Assembly: GCA_001800015.1 (NCBI GenBank)
Contig: MGUO01000314.1
Span: 1,765 to 14,887 of the forward strand
Direction of reading: 5' to 3'
Length of the DNA: 13,123 nucleotides
DNA from: Elusimicrobia bacterium RIFCSPHIGHO2_02_FULL_57_9
GTDB lineage: Bacteria > Elusimicrobiota > Elusimicrobia > UBA1565 > UBA9628
The position numbers and the translations under genes were made by a program. Within the stretch, counting starts at the first letter, position 1. The number at the start of each line of letters is the position of its first letter. The notes beneath the pieces are model-generated. The model searched no databases and was not told where the DNA came from. It saw only the letters and a program-made list of their open reading frames with translations. Below are positions 1 through 9,800 of this stretch, in pieces.

Positions 1-781
1 TAATCCCGAGACCGTTCTCCAGCACATTCATGGCGATCAAGGAAATGACCGGCGCAACCAGCCCTGACTCGGCGCGTTGACCGGCGTCGGTTGCTTGCGG
101 CTCAGGCCGGCCAGGGACGACCTTCGAGGAAATATTTTTTTCCACGGCAGGACGGCCCAACATGATGGGGGGATTCCCAAGCCCCTCAAGAAAACCCATT
201 CCATGTTGAAATTCAGCCGGGCTCGCCCGGCCCTTGCCCGCCGCGACTTGGCTCGTCAAAATATTCTGGATATCACGGCCCGCGGCAACGACCGCCTCTT
301 CGTGGAGGTTTATCTCCGAGACCGAGGCCAGAGGCCGGCGCAAAAGCCGCGTCATCAGCAGCATTCTTCGCTGAAAATTCAGGGCGCTGGGATCGGCGGG
401 AGCCTCAAAGGTTTGCGCCTGAGAATGAGACGAGGAACCTTCAGGCGCGTCCGCAGAGACGACGGCCCCGCCGGGCGCGGCCAAGCCCGAGGCCGAGTCC
501 GCGGCCGGCGCGATAGTGAGAGCGGATTGCGGCAAAACCTGGAAAAACCGATCGGCGCTTATGAATCGGTCGCTCGCCGCGCCGCGGCTCGGTCCGACGG
601 AGAAAGCCGGCAGGCTCACGCGAGAGGCCCCCCCAGAGCGCGCCTGTGCCTGTAGCGCAGGCGCGGTGGTTTTCATGCGCGCCTCACGCGCCCTCTGCCG
701 AGCGTTGGCCGGCATTGCCGTCTGGGCGCAAAGCCCCAACAGCAAAAAGATCAGCCGCCGGCTGGAATTATAACCTGCCAT
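1..781 (-). CDS. Exported protein with Sec signal peptide and Ala/Ser/Pro-rich linker (3' end outside window)
   Basis: Reading the minus strand from the ATG at 781 gives 260 codons without a stop before the left edge, ending GLGI. The N-terminus MAGYNSSRRLIFLLLGLCAQ is a typical Sec signal: basic RR, hydrophobic core, then P-A-N-A, with likely signal peptidase I cleavage after residue 27. Residues 28-130 are rich in Ala, Ser, Pro and Gln and look disordered. From about 133 (ALNFQRRMLLMTRLLRRP) the chain becomes helical, and residues 241-260 (LVAPVISLIAMNVLENGLGI) are hydrophobic, so a folded or membrane domain may begin at the edge. The only cysteine is in the signal peptide. The gene starts 107 bases after the giant gene on the same strand. 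No Shine-Dalgarno sequence precedes the ATG; the leader is AT-rich. The next Mets (23, 36) would break the signal peptide, so 781 is preferred. Function unknown. Confidence 0.8.
   Translation of the reverse strand, partial: MAGYNSSRRLIFLLLGLCAQTAMPANARQRAREARMKTTAPALQAQARSGGASRVSLPAFSVGPSRGAASDRFISADRFFQVLPQSALTIAPAADSASGLAAPGGAVVSADAPEGSSSHSQAQTFEAPADPSALNFQRRMLLMTRLLRRPLASVSEINLHEEAVVAAGRDIQNILTSQVAAGKGRASPAEFQHGMGFLEGLGNPPIMLGRPAVEKNISSKVVPGRPEPQATDAGQRAESGLVAPVISLIAMNVLENGLGI
701..781 (-). other. Sec signal peptide of the downstream exported protein
   Basis: Residues 1-27: a short n-region with R8 and R9, a hydrophobic core at 10-22 (LIFLLLGLCAQTA), and a c-region ending A25-N26-A27 that fits the A-x-A rule for signal peptidase I. 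C18 sits in LGLC, which does not fit a lipobox (position -1 is Leu rather than Gly/Ala/Ser), so a lipoprotein signal is less likely. The RR pair lacks the rest of a Tat motif. Confidence 0.75.
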
Positions 782-800
782 ATGAATAATTTAAAACATT

Positions 801-814
801 GCGGAAAAGCCCGC
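801..814 (-). repeat. Short hairpin in the leader of the exported-protein gene
   Basis: On the minus strand GCGGGCTTTTCCGC pairs GCGG with CCGC around a six-base loop, 19 bases before the ATG. The stem is only four base pairs. Its position in an otherwise AT-rich leader without a Shine-Dalgarno sequence is the reason to note it. Confidence 0.3.
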
Positions 815-827
815 ATGAGTCCAACGA

Positions 828-849
828 CCCTAAAAAAATTAGGCCTAAT
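828..849 (-). terminator. Possible weak intrinsic terminator or attenuator after the giant gene
   Basis: ATTAGGCCTAAT (838-849) is a perfect 12-base palindrome. On the minus strand it runs directly into seven T (832-838). An alternative fold pairs CCTAA (839-843) with TTAGG (829-833) around a five-T loop. The two folds exclude each other. The stem is short and AT-rich, and a loopless palindrome leaves only about four pairs with a GGCC loop, so full termination is doubtful. Confidence 0.3.
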
Positions 850-853
850 GGTC

Positions 854-865
854 CCGCCGCGGCGG
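854..865. repeat. GC palindrome CCGCCGCGGCGG downstream of the giant gene
   Basis: A perfect 12-base palindrome beginning 24 bases past the giant gene's stop on the minus strand. It could form a short GC stem at the mRNA 3' end or add to the neighbouring palindrome. It has no T-run of its own. In GC-rich DNA such a sequence can also arise by chance. Confidence 0.4.
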
Positions 866-888
866 CCTGGCGCCCATCCGGAAATACT

Positions 889-3800
889 TTAGGCGTCACG
901 GACCCGCCATCTGCGCAGGGCCAACCAAGCCCCTAGCGATCCCAAAATCGCGAGCAATCCGAACCACATCCAAGGCATATAAGGGAGCGCGGGAGGCGAG
1001 TTTTGAGGATGATCCGATCCGGGCACGGGATTGGGCTCAAGCGCCGACCGGCGTCCCGATAATAAACGGCCGGCATAATCCTCCCACCAGGCGGCGCGCT
1101 GGCGCCATTGCGCGGCTTTGTCCCGCCGCTCGATTATTTTTCTTTCCAAAGCCTCCTGGGCGCCGATGCGCCAGGCGCGCCGGTGGACATCGTCCCATAA
1201 AGCTTTAACCCGGGAGAGCAGAGCCTGGCGCTCAACGCTGCTTTCTTTAAAGGCCAGGTCGGAGGCCTCAAAAAGTTCTTTCAATTTAACATCCTGGGAC
1301 AGGGCCAGTTCCCACTCATCGATCAGTCTGTCCGGCTGGCCCGCCAGCGCGGCGGCCTGGCGCTCGTATTGCTCCGCGCCCAGGCGCACGCGCAGGCGTT
1401 TTTCCACCCGGTCCACCGCCAGATTGTCCGGAACAGCCAGTATTTTTACCACGCCGGAGCCGTCGGCTTGACGCAAGTCACGAACCATCGGGTCGGCCAG
1501 GACCTCCTTGATGATTTGCGCGCCCGATTTATCCTTGACACTGGATCTCTCGTAAATTCCCTCGCGGCCTCTTAAAGCCGAGATGATGGTCTCGTCAACT
1601 CCCCCCGAGAAATGGGCTAGAGTGCGCGAGCGCGCGCTGGTTAAATCTTCACGGGAATAAGCCAGGCGGCGGCGCCAGGCCTCCAGGCCTATGTGCACGT
1701 CCTTTTTCTCCTCCAGATCGGTCATGCTCTTGGCCAGAACATTCTGCCCGGGGCGCACCGCGGAATCTATTTTGACTTTCTCCGGGAATTGGCTGGGATC
1801 GAAGTAGCGCTCCACCGGATCAGGGAACAGATTAAGGATATCGATCGCCCCGGCAGCCCGGCGCAGGAAGCCGTGATGCACGGTGGCGCCCCCCTCGGTT
1901 TTATACATGTACAGGCGGCCGAGATAATGCTCCTGATTCGGGTCGCGCCCGGTTGTCAGTTCCTTGAGCGCATCCACCGGGGCGCGCAGCACTTCCAAAG
2001 GCAAATTCACCCAATTCCAAGGCATGATTCCCTCATGCTTGGTGCGCCATTGCCGAGAGTCGGCCTCACGGGCCTCGTCGATCATATATTGGCGGTTCAA
2101 CAACACCCGGTCTTCGTCCTTGTCCTCGTAATGGCTTAAGCGGTAAACAGGCTTGGTGATCCGTCCGTCGGCGGATTTAACCGGCTCATCGTCCTTCCCG
2201 AGAGTGATGGATTTAACCTTCCAGCCTTTAAAGGCCCGGTCCACGGCTTTGCGATCCTGGTAGAATTCCTTGATTTTGTCCCCGCTCATCACCACGCCGA
2301 AAAGCTCGCCGGAAATGACGGCCAGACTCTGCGCGCCGCGCGCGGGACCTATGGTCTCATCCAAAATCGAGGAACCGTAAACCGGCTTGGCCAGCGCGCG
2401 GGTGAGGGCCCCGCCACGATCCAACTCCAGCTCCAAATCACGGCTTTCATAAAGGCTCCAGGTTTTCGAGCGCTCCAAAATTTGTTTGGCGTCGGCCAGC
2501 GCTTTTTGCGCGTTAATCACCCCGGCGCGGGCCTCCTTATATTTGTCCTGGCCCTCGGTTCGGCGCCGAGCATAGGGCTCGAAATGTTTCTGGGCGGATT
2601 TAAAATCAGAGTTGCGGACCACTCGCTTCTCGAATTCCGCTTTGAAGGCGTCGCTGCCCGGCTCAAGGCCCTCGCGCAGTAATTTTCCCGCCTCGTGCCG
2701 GCGGACGCCAAGCTCCTCATGCTTGAATTTCTTATACTCAAGATCCGCTGTTTCCTTGAGCTTATCGGCCTCCTGGCGCAGCCGCTGCGCCTTGCTTTCG
2801 CCTTTCTTCAAATCCCGCTCGGCGGCGCGCAGAAAGATCTGCGCGTTAAAAAATCCTTTGTGCGCGGCGGAAAAATCGTCCGAGGTGATATAAAGCTCCG
2901 CGATTTTACCCTGGGCGTCGCGGGCAAAACCGTGGCCGTTAAGCTTAAGCTTCAAATAGCCTTGGCGCAAGGAGCCCTCGCGGCCCTCCGTCGCCCGGCC
3001 GATCATGGCATCAATCCCCTTAACCGATATCCGCAGCTGATGGAAATCCTCCGATTGCGGCGCCGCTTTCAGGCTTTCCCAGGTGGGGAAAATTGAGCGC
3101 GGCGGCGGCGGCGCGCCGCCCTCATAGATATACATCACATAGTCATTCGGGCTCATGCCCAGAGCCGTGACCGCATCGAGGGCCCGGTGCAGCCGGCCGG
3201 AGCGCTCCCCGACTTTCGGCGCCTCGAAGAAATAGATCCGGCCTTCGCCGTATTTGCCTTGAGGGCCGAAAATATCCTTGACCGAGTAGCCTTCTTTGCC
3301 CTCCCTACCGGGCCGGTCCAGGACAAAATCATGCGTCGTCATTTTATGATGCGTCTCAAGGATAAACCGGTTGTCCTGGGAAGCTTTCGCGGCGTGCTCG
3401 CGCTCGGAGGCGCGGATATCGACCCCGGCCAGGACTTCATACTCGAGAGGCTTTTCTCCATCGCCCTTGAGGTAAAAGCGCCCGTCTTTCTCGATGATCC
3501 GGCCCGAGTCCTTCTTGGTTTTAAACTCGCCGGCTTCAAGCCAGCCGTTAATGGTCCATAGCCTGCTGCCATCCTGAGAAATAGAGGTCACGGCATGAAG
3601 CGGCGTTAAATCCGAAGCGCCCTTGGCCCAGCGCTGCTTGGTTTGCTTCAAGCTGTAAAGAGCGGCGGCGACAGCGTCCAACTCGCCTTGCGGCCGCTCG
3701 TCCCATTTCGCCGCGGCCAGGCGCGACTCTTCCAGCATGATCAAGGCGTCCAAGGCCAGCATCCCCCGTCCCGAGCGCGCGCCGTCGATGGAGCGGGCAA

Positions 3801-6800
3801 GCGCGCCGCGAATATCATAGAGGCCGTCCAAGCCCCAGGAATAGGCCTTGTCCTCGCGCACTTCCTGAGAAGAAATCGTCTTGACCAGCTCGGCGTCAAA
3901 AGAGGCCTGGGCCTTAAGATAATCATCGAGCAGCATATCCTTAAGGATGAAGTAGGAGGGATCGCGGGAGATGTTGAGCATATAACCGTCGAGCAAAACT
4001 TGGCGCGTCTCATCCACCTTGGCGTTGAGAATTTCCAGGCTGGCAAAGGCGCCGTCCACCGCATGCGGCGCCGGAACGGCCTTCCAGTAGGCTTGGCGCA
4101 GGCCCTTGCCGGCGACCACACGCTGGGCTCTTTCCAGCACGCTCCGCGCATCTTGCTTTTCGATATCCGAGCGCAAGAATCCAAGCAGTTCGGCCCAGGC
4201 CGGATTGGCTTTCTCCAGAGTTCCCAGGCCCTTGAGCAGTTCGGCGAGCTGCGCCCTCAAAGCCTCCCGTTTGCCCTGAAAATCATTGCGGGAGAGCCAT
4301 TCGAACTTTTCCCCGGGGGCGAAATCCTTATGCAGCACCGCGTCGGCATTGCGCCGGGCCATGCGGAAATAATGGGCCTTCTCGGCTATTTTGGCTTTCA
4401 GCTCGGGCGAAACCCCAGCGCCTAGTTTATCCAGTATCGCGGCTTGCCGGGATTTAAAATCGTCATCCAGGAAACGGTCGGTCCAGTATGTGAGCAATTC
4501 CTCCTTGGGGTCGTGCTTGAGGCGCGGCATGTCCTCGAATTCGGACCCGGCCGCTCGCAGGGGAACGTCGCTGGACAGCTCGAGGGCCTCCAACTCGCCG
4601 CGAAGCGCGACAAATTCCGATTTGGTTTGGGTGATCTGCTCTGCAAAATCAAGCCAGGCCTTGACCACCCTTTCCCGCGCCGCATCGGCCTCGGTGATTT
4701 GCGCGTCTGATTTAGCCTGGCCCATCAGGGCCCGGTATTCTTCCTCCAGGGCCTCGATCGCCTTGCGCTTGGCTTCGAGCAAGATCATGCCGTCCTGGAC
4801 CTTGGCGAAAAGCGAGTGCAGGTTTAAAGACAGCTCCTGCTGCGCGCCCAGCTTCTCCAACTGGCTGCGCAACGTACGAGAAATCACCTTTTCAAGGCCG
4901 TTTTCAATGGCGCTCGGGTCCGGGGCCTCGGCAAAACCGCCCGCGATCATCTTGCCGCGGAACAGGCCGGCCGAGCCCACATAATTGACGCCCTTGAAGC
5001 TGAAGCTTTCCGCCAGCATATCGGCGGTAATCTGATGGATCAGATCGTCCTCATCGCGCAGCGAGCCGGGAAGGCCGCTTTCAAACACGGTTTTGCGGAT
5101 TTGCTCCAAGGGAGCCTGGCGCACTTTTTCAAGGAAGCTCTTGGCGATGACATCGGGATCCAGCGCGCCCGATGGGTGGCGGGGCACCAGCGCGATCAAA
5201 TCCTCGGGGGACGTCCTCGGATCAAGGCCCAGCATGGCCACGATTTGATTGCGCGCCTGCTTGATTTGCAAATCCTTCCGGCGAATAAATTCATCCAGCT
5301 TGCCCTGAAATTGACCGTCGGGGCTTGCCGTTTTTCCCCTGGCCCAGCGCAGCATATGCACGTTCGCCTCGAAATCGCCGGCCAGAATTTCCGCGCGGGC
5401 GCTTTCCTTTATCATGGCGTCATGATAAAGGCGGTCCGCTTTCTGCTCCTTGAGCCTCTGCAGCTTGACCAGAACATCCGCGGGAGGCCGGTCATAGCGC
5501 AGGCGCAGCTCCAGCCACCCTTCCCCGAAATGCCGGTCGATTTTTTCTTTGCTCAAGGTTCGATTGGCGTAATAATAACGACCGAAGGCGCGCGCCTGAT
5601 GGTTTAAAAATCCCGGGTCGGGAAGCTCGGACGGGCCCTGCGAAGGCCGGACAAAAATTTCGCGCTGCTTTTGCTTGAGCCGGCCTTTCAATTCGGAGAA
5701 ATCCCGCGGCAGGGGCTGGGGGCTTCGCGAAGCGGCGTCCTCCGCTTCGCCGATCAAAGCCAGGCCGGCTTTAAGGACATGGGATTTATAGATCAGCTCG
5801 GTTTTCTTGATCAGGCTCTCCGGATCGTTCTTAGGCTCAAGAGATTTAAGTTCTTCCTGGGCCAGCTTAAGCTGCGCGCGGGCGGAAGCGGCCTGCACCG
5901 CGACTTCGCGCGGAAAATTGTCATGGGCCTTCTGTTCGCTCAGCGTCCTGATAGTTGCCGAGGCCGCCTTGTCGGCGTCGCCCGCGTCCTGCTCGCTCAT
6001 AGCCCTGATCAACCGGCCCAGCGAGCGGCCCAGCATCGAGAAAGGATCGATGGCCATCTGCTCCACTTTCAGATTTTTCTCAACCATGGTCTGATAGCTG
6101 CGGGCCAGCTCCACCCGCGCGGCAAGCAGCGCCTGCTCGTTTTCTTTCGGGCTTAGCTTTTTGAGCAGGCGCGAAAGTTCGGCCAGCGCGGCTTGCGCAG
6201 AAAGCTCGATGTCCAGCGGCGAGTCCGCGCTGCGTCCCAACAGATAATTGATGGTGGTCAGCGCCATGTTCCCCGTGGAAAGCGCCTGCTCGCGGCGCAA
6301 CTTGACCTCATCCCTGTTTTTTCCAGGCGGCAATTGGGAGAGCAGCTCATCGTAATTCTTGAGATTTTTCTGGGCGGCGTCATAAGCCGCGATATTTTGG
6401 TAAAGCTGGAAGGCCAGACCCGCTTCCAATTTAGTTTTAAGGCGCAGGTAATACTCGGATTGAGCCTCGTCGCCCTTGACCTGAAGCAGGCGCAGCTCCT
6501 CGGGCTTAAACTCAAAGCCGAAAATGGGCATCACCGGGATGCCGGTGATGGCCAGCATGGGAATCCAGCCCATGCCGCCGGAGGCCAAGCCCGCCCCCGC
6601 CACAACGTCCACGAAAGCCTTTTGAATGCGGTGATTATTGGCCTGGCTCATTGCTTTGGCGCCGTCATGGCGCTTGGCCGCTTCTTCTAGGCTATGCGAT
6701 TTACGGGAAATAATCCCAAAGGCCGCATCCAGGGAAGACAGCTTGATGGGTTCGTTGTCCCTGGGCAGCTTGCGGGCAAAATTCGAATCCAGATTCGCCC

Positions 6801-9800
6801 GGGCCGAGGCCAGGGCCGCCTTGCCGTCCGCGTCGACCAAAGAAGTGATATACCAGCGCCACGTCTCAAACGCCGCGCGCATTTGAGTGGGGGTGATCAG
6901 CTTATTGCGATAGTCGCGGATGGCCGTTTCCAAATCATGCACGGCTTGCGGCAATCGCGGGCGCAAGATCTCGGCGGAGTTGGCCCAGAGCCGGGCGCTC
7001 TCCACTTCCCTGGCCAAACGCAGGAGTTGGTCGTCATAGGCAGCCTCCATTTCCTCATGGGCGGCGCCCATTTCGAATTCAAAAGCCTTGTCGGCGGCCT
7101 GAGAGTGCGGATCATAAAGAGGCAGGCGAATCGTGGCGCCGAGCGTGAAAAATTGGTTGGCCATGATGTCCTGAAGCTGCACACCCACGCTGAAGGTCAG
7201 CCGCTCCACCCAGGGAATATAATCCATGAAATTGAATGGATCCAGCCCCAAGCGCGCCTCGAGTTCTTCTTTATCCAGGGAGCGCAGGATTTTGATCAGC
7301 CCGTCCGGCACAGACATGATTTCGCGGATATGCGCATTAAGCTCCACCAGATCCGAGGAATCAAGCTGCTTGAGCGCCGCCGGCAGCGCCGCCGCCGGGT
7401 CGCGGCCGGTGTAGGAATTATAAGACAAGATCGCCTGGTTTAGGTTTTTGGCCGCCTCGGCGAGGCGGACCTCGGCTTGCCGGCTTAGAGCGGGAGAGCC
7501 GGCGTTTTCGATTTCCGAACGCGCCACTCTAAGCTCCCATTGGGTCTGGGCTAAATCCTTGAATAAGCCCTGCAATTGCTTGACGCGCTCGACTTTATGC
7601 TCCTGAAGCCGCAGGCCCTCGCGGAAAAGCGCCGGTGTTTTGGCCGCGATCAGCGCCTTCTGCGTTTTGGAAAGAGTCAGGCTGGTTTGGCTGCCGGCCC
7701 CGGGCCCGCCGCCCAAGGTGCGCTCGGTTCGATCATCGGACACGGCGGAACTCGTATATCCCGCCATGGCGCTGACCCGGGTATTGTCCAGGAAAGAGCC
7801 GGCCTTGCGCAAATCCTGTATTTCCTTGAAAATCCGGCCGATATCCTGGGTGATGATCTTGCCGGCCATATCCCTGTCGAATACTCTCTGCAATTCTCCA
7901 AGCTGCGCGGATTTATCCCCCTGCCGCCGGCTTAGGAACTCATCGAGGCCGCCCTTGTAGGCATCCAAAATCTCGCCGCCGCTTAATTTCTCCCGCGCGC
8001 GCCCTAAGGCGCCTTCCCAAATCTGGCGCAAGGTATAGGAAGTCTCCATGTTCAAACTCGCGCGATTGTTCATGCCCAACCAGGCAGCGCCGTAGCCGAC
8101 GCCGATGCTGGAATGCTCCCCCAGCTTCTTGGTGGCTCTGAGATTGCCGTAAAATTCCTTCGCCGTGCCCAAAATCTTGCCCTCGGCGCTGATGACCAAA
8201 CCGTGATCCGGAAAGCTGGCCGAAAGAGTATCGGAGAGGGTATTGAACTTTTGGCCCAGCTCGCCTTGAACCTTGTTGGAAAACACGGCCCAAGGCTTGC
8301 CCTTATCATCCTTGAGACTGAAGCTGTTAAGTATCGAGGCGCCCATGGCCGTCTGGTTGATGTCGTCGGTTCCGCTGGTTTTTGAGAAAAACATATCGAG
8401 GGAGAAGCCCTTATCGGAATCCATATTAAAAAGCCTGGCCACGTCAAAGCTGGGTCCCGCCTGGGTGCGGTAATAGCGCCTATCGTCAGCCTTGACATTA
8501 ATAGGGAAGTCGCGCCTGAGATCAGGGTCGAATCCGGTGAAATCCAGATTGATCGGCTGCTGGAAAAAGCGCGGATCCTTGACCCAAAGCGCCTGCTGCT
8601 CGACATTTAAACGCGCGACTTCGTGGAGCTTGAGCGAAGCCTTGGTGACGCCGCCGTAGTAGTAGGGTTTTTCCATGGCGTTGTCCAAGGCGAAATCCGC
8701 AAAACCGGCCGCGCCCCAATACAGACGGTCGCCGAACAAAAACTCCGCGTGATCCTCGAAAACCCTCAGACGCATTTGCTTAGCCTGAGAGACGACGCCG
8801 GCATCCGGGGGAATATCGTAGGCGAAGCGGTGCAGGTCGACGTCGATGTAATTAACCCCGTTTTTAAACTGCAGGGATTCAACGCCCAGGCTCAAGCCCT
8901 TATCGCCATAAGGAGCGTTCTCGTCGTTGGAGGGGCTGCCGAATACATAGCCGGTCAGGCTCAGATTATTTCCCATCACACGACCGATATTGCCCAAGGT
9001 GACCTGGGTGGCGTTTTCAAGGCCGTGCGGCAGGGAGAAGCGGCTCTGATAAACCAGATAAAAACCGTCGGCCGTGTCGCTGAAATCGAGAATCTGCGAG
9101 TGAGGGATCAAATTGGCCAAGGCCGCGGGGTTTCCAAGCAGGTCCTGCCTGATGGGGTCTAAGTTCTGCATGGAATTTTTGTACTGCCACAGGTTCAGCA
9201 CGCCGTCGACAAACGCCGAGAGCTGGGATTTTTTGACCACCATGAATTCCGGATCATCCCCTCCCGAGCCCGCGGCCCACATCCCGCGGCTCATGCGCAA
9301 TTTTTCGATGCGGGCCACGCGCGCGGGATCAAGCGAATCCTGCAAGGCCGGATCGGCAAGGACCTCGCGCAGACGCGCCTGCTTGGCCTCAAGTTCGAGG
9401 CGCTTCGACTTAAGGATGGCGTCGGTGCGCTTGAGCTGATCGTTGACCTCGTGCCAGTCCTTGTTGGCCTCGCCCACGGCCTTGGTTAAATCCATGATGG
9501 CCGAGATATCCTTGCCCACCCGGGCCAGGGCGCTTTCCTCGGGGCGGCTTAACTGCCTCAGCCAATTTTCGATGCGCGCGCGCTTGGTCTGCAAATCCTT
9601 GTAGGTTGTTTGCAGGGCGTCGTGCATTTTTTGCCAGGCCTCCACTTCCTTGTCGCCCACGGTCAGGCCCTTGCCGTAGATCTTGGCCAGCGAGTCGTAA
9701 TAGGTGTTGACCTTATCCACGGTTTTGGCCGCGTCCTGATCCCACAGGATTTTCATGTCGAAGAAATCCACGCCTGAGCCCACGAAATCTCGGATATTGC

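Larger units (their letters stand above)
782..888 (-). other. 107-base intergenic region with palindromes, no clear promoter
   Basis: This is the only non-coding stretch I see. Read on the minus strand from the giant gene's stop it holds, in order, a GC palindrome (854-865), an AT-rich palindrome running into seven T (832-849), a short hairpin (801-814), and an AT-rich leader (about 782-800) touching the next ATG. I see no convincing -35/-10 pair at 16-18 base spacing and no Shine-Dalgarno sequence. The neighbour may be co-transcribed with the giant gene, or have a promoter I cannot recognise. Confidence 0.6.

Noticed and set aside
77..655. 192-codon plus-strand ORF
   Set aside because: Very Arg-rich with no recognisable features; the opposite strand carries a frame with a proper signal peptide through the same bases.
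722..781. Lipoprotein or Tat signal for the downstream gene
   Set aside because: LGLC does not satisfy the lipobox at position -1, and RR is not followed by the Tat consensus; A-N-A at 25-27 fits ordinary Sec cleavage.
782..888. Sigma-70 promoter in the gap (TTGGAC with downstream TTTAAA/TAAATT)
   Set aside because: The spacing between the possible -35 and the AT-rich -10 candidates is well over 20 bases, so the pair is not credible.
892..1035. LPxTG sortase or canonical PEP-CTERM signal
   Set aside because: The tail has a Pro-rich stretch, helix and basic end, but neither LPxTG nor PEP; ALPYMP is only superficially similar.
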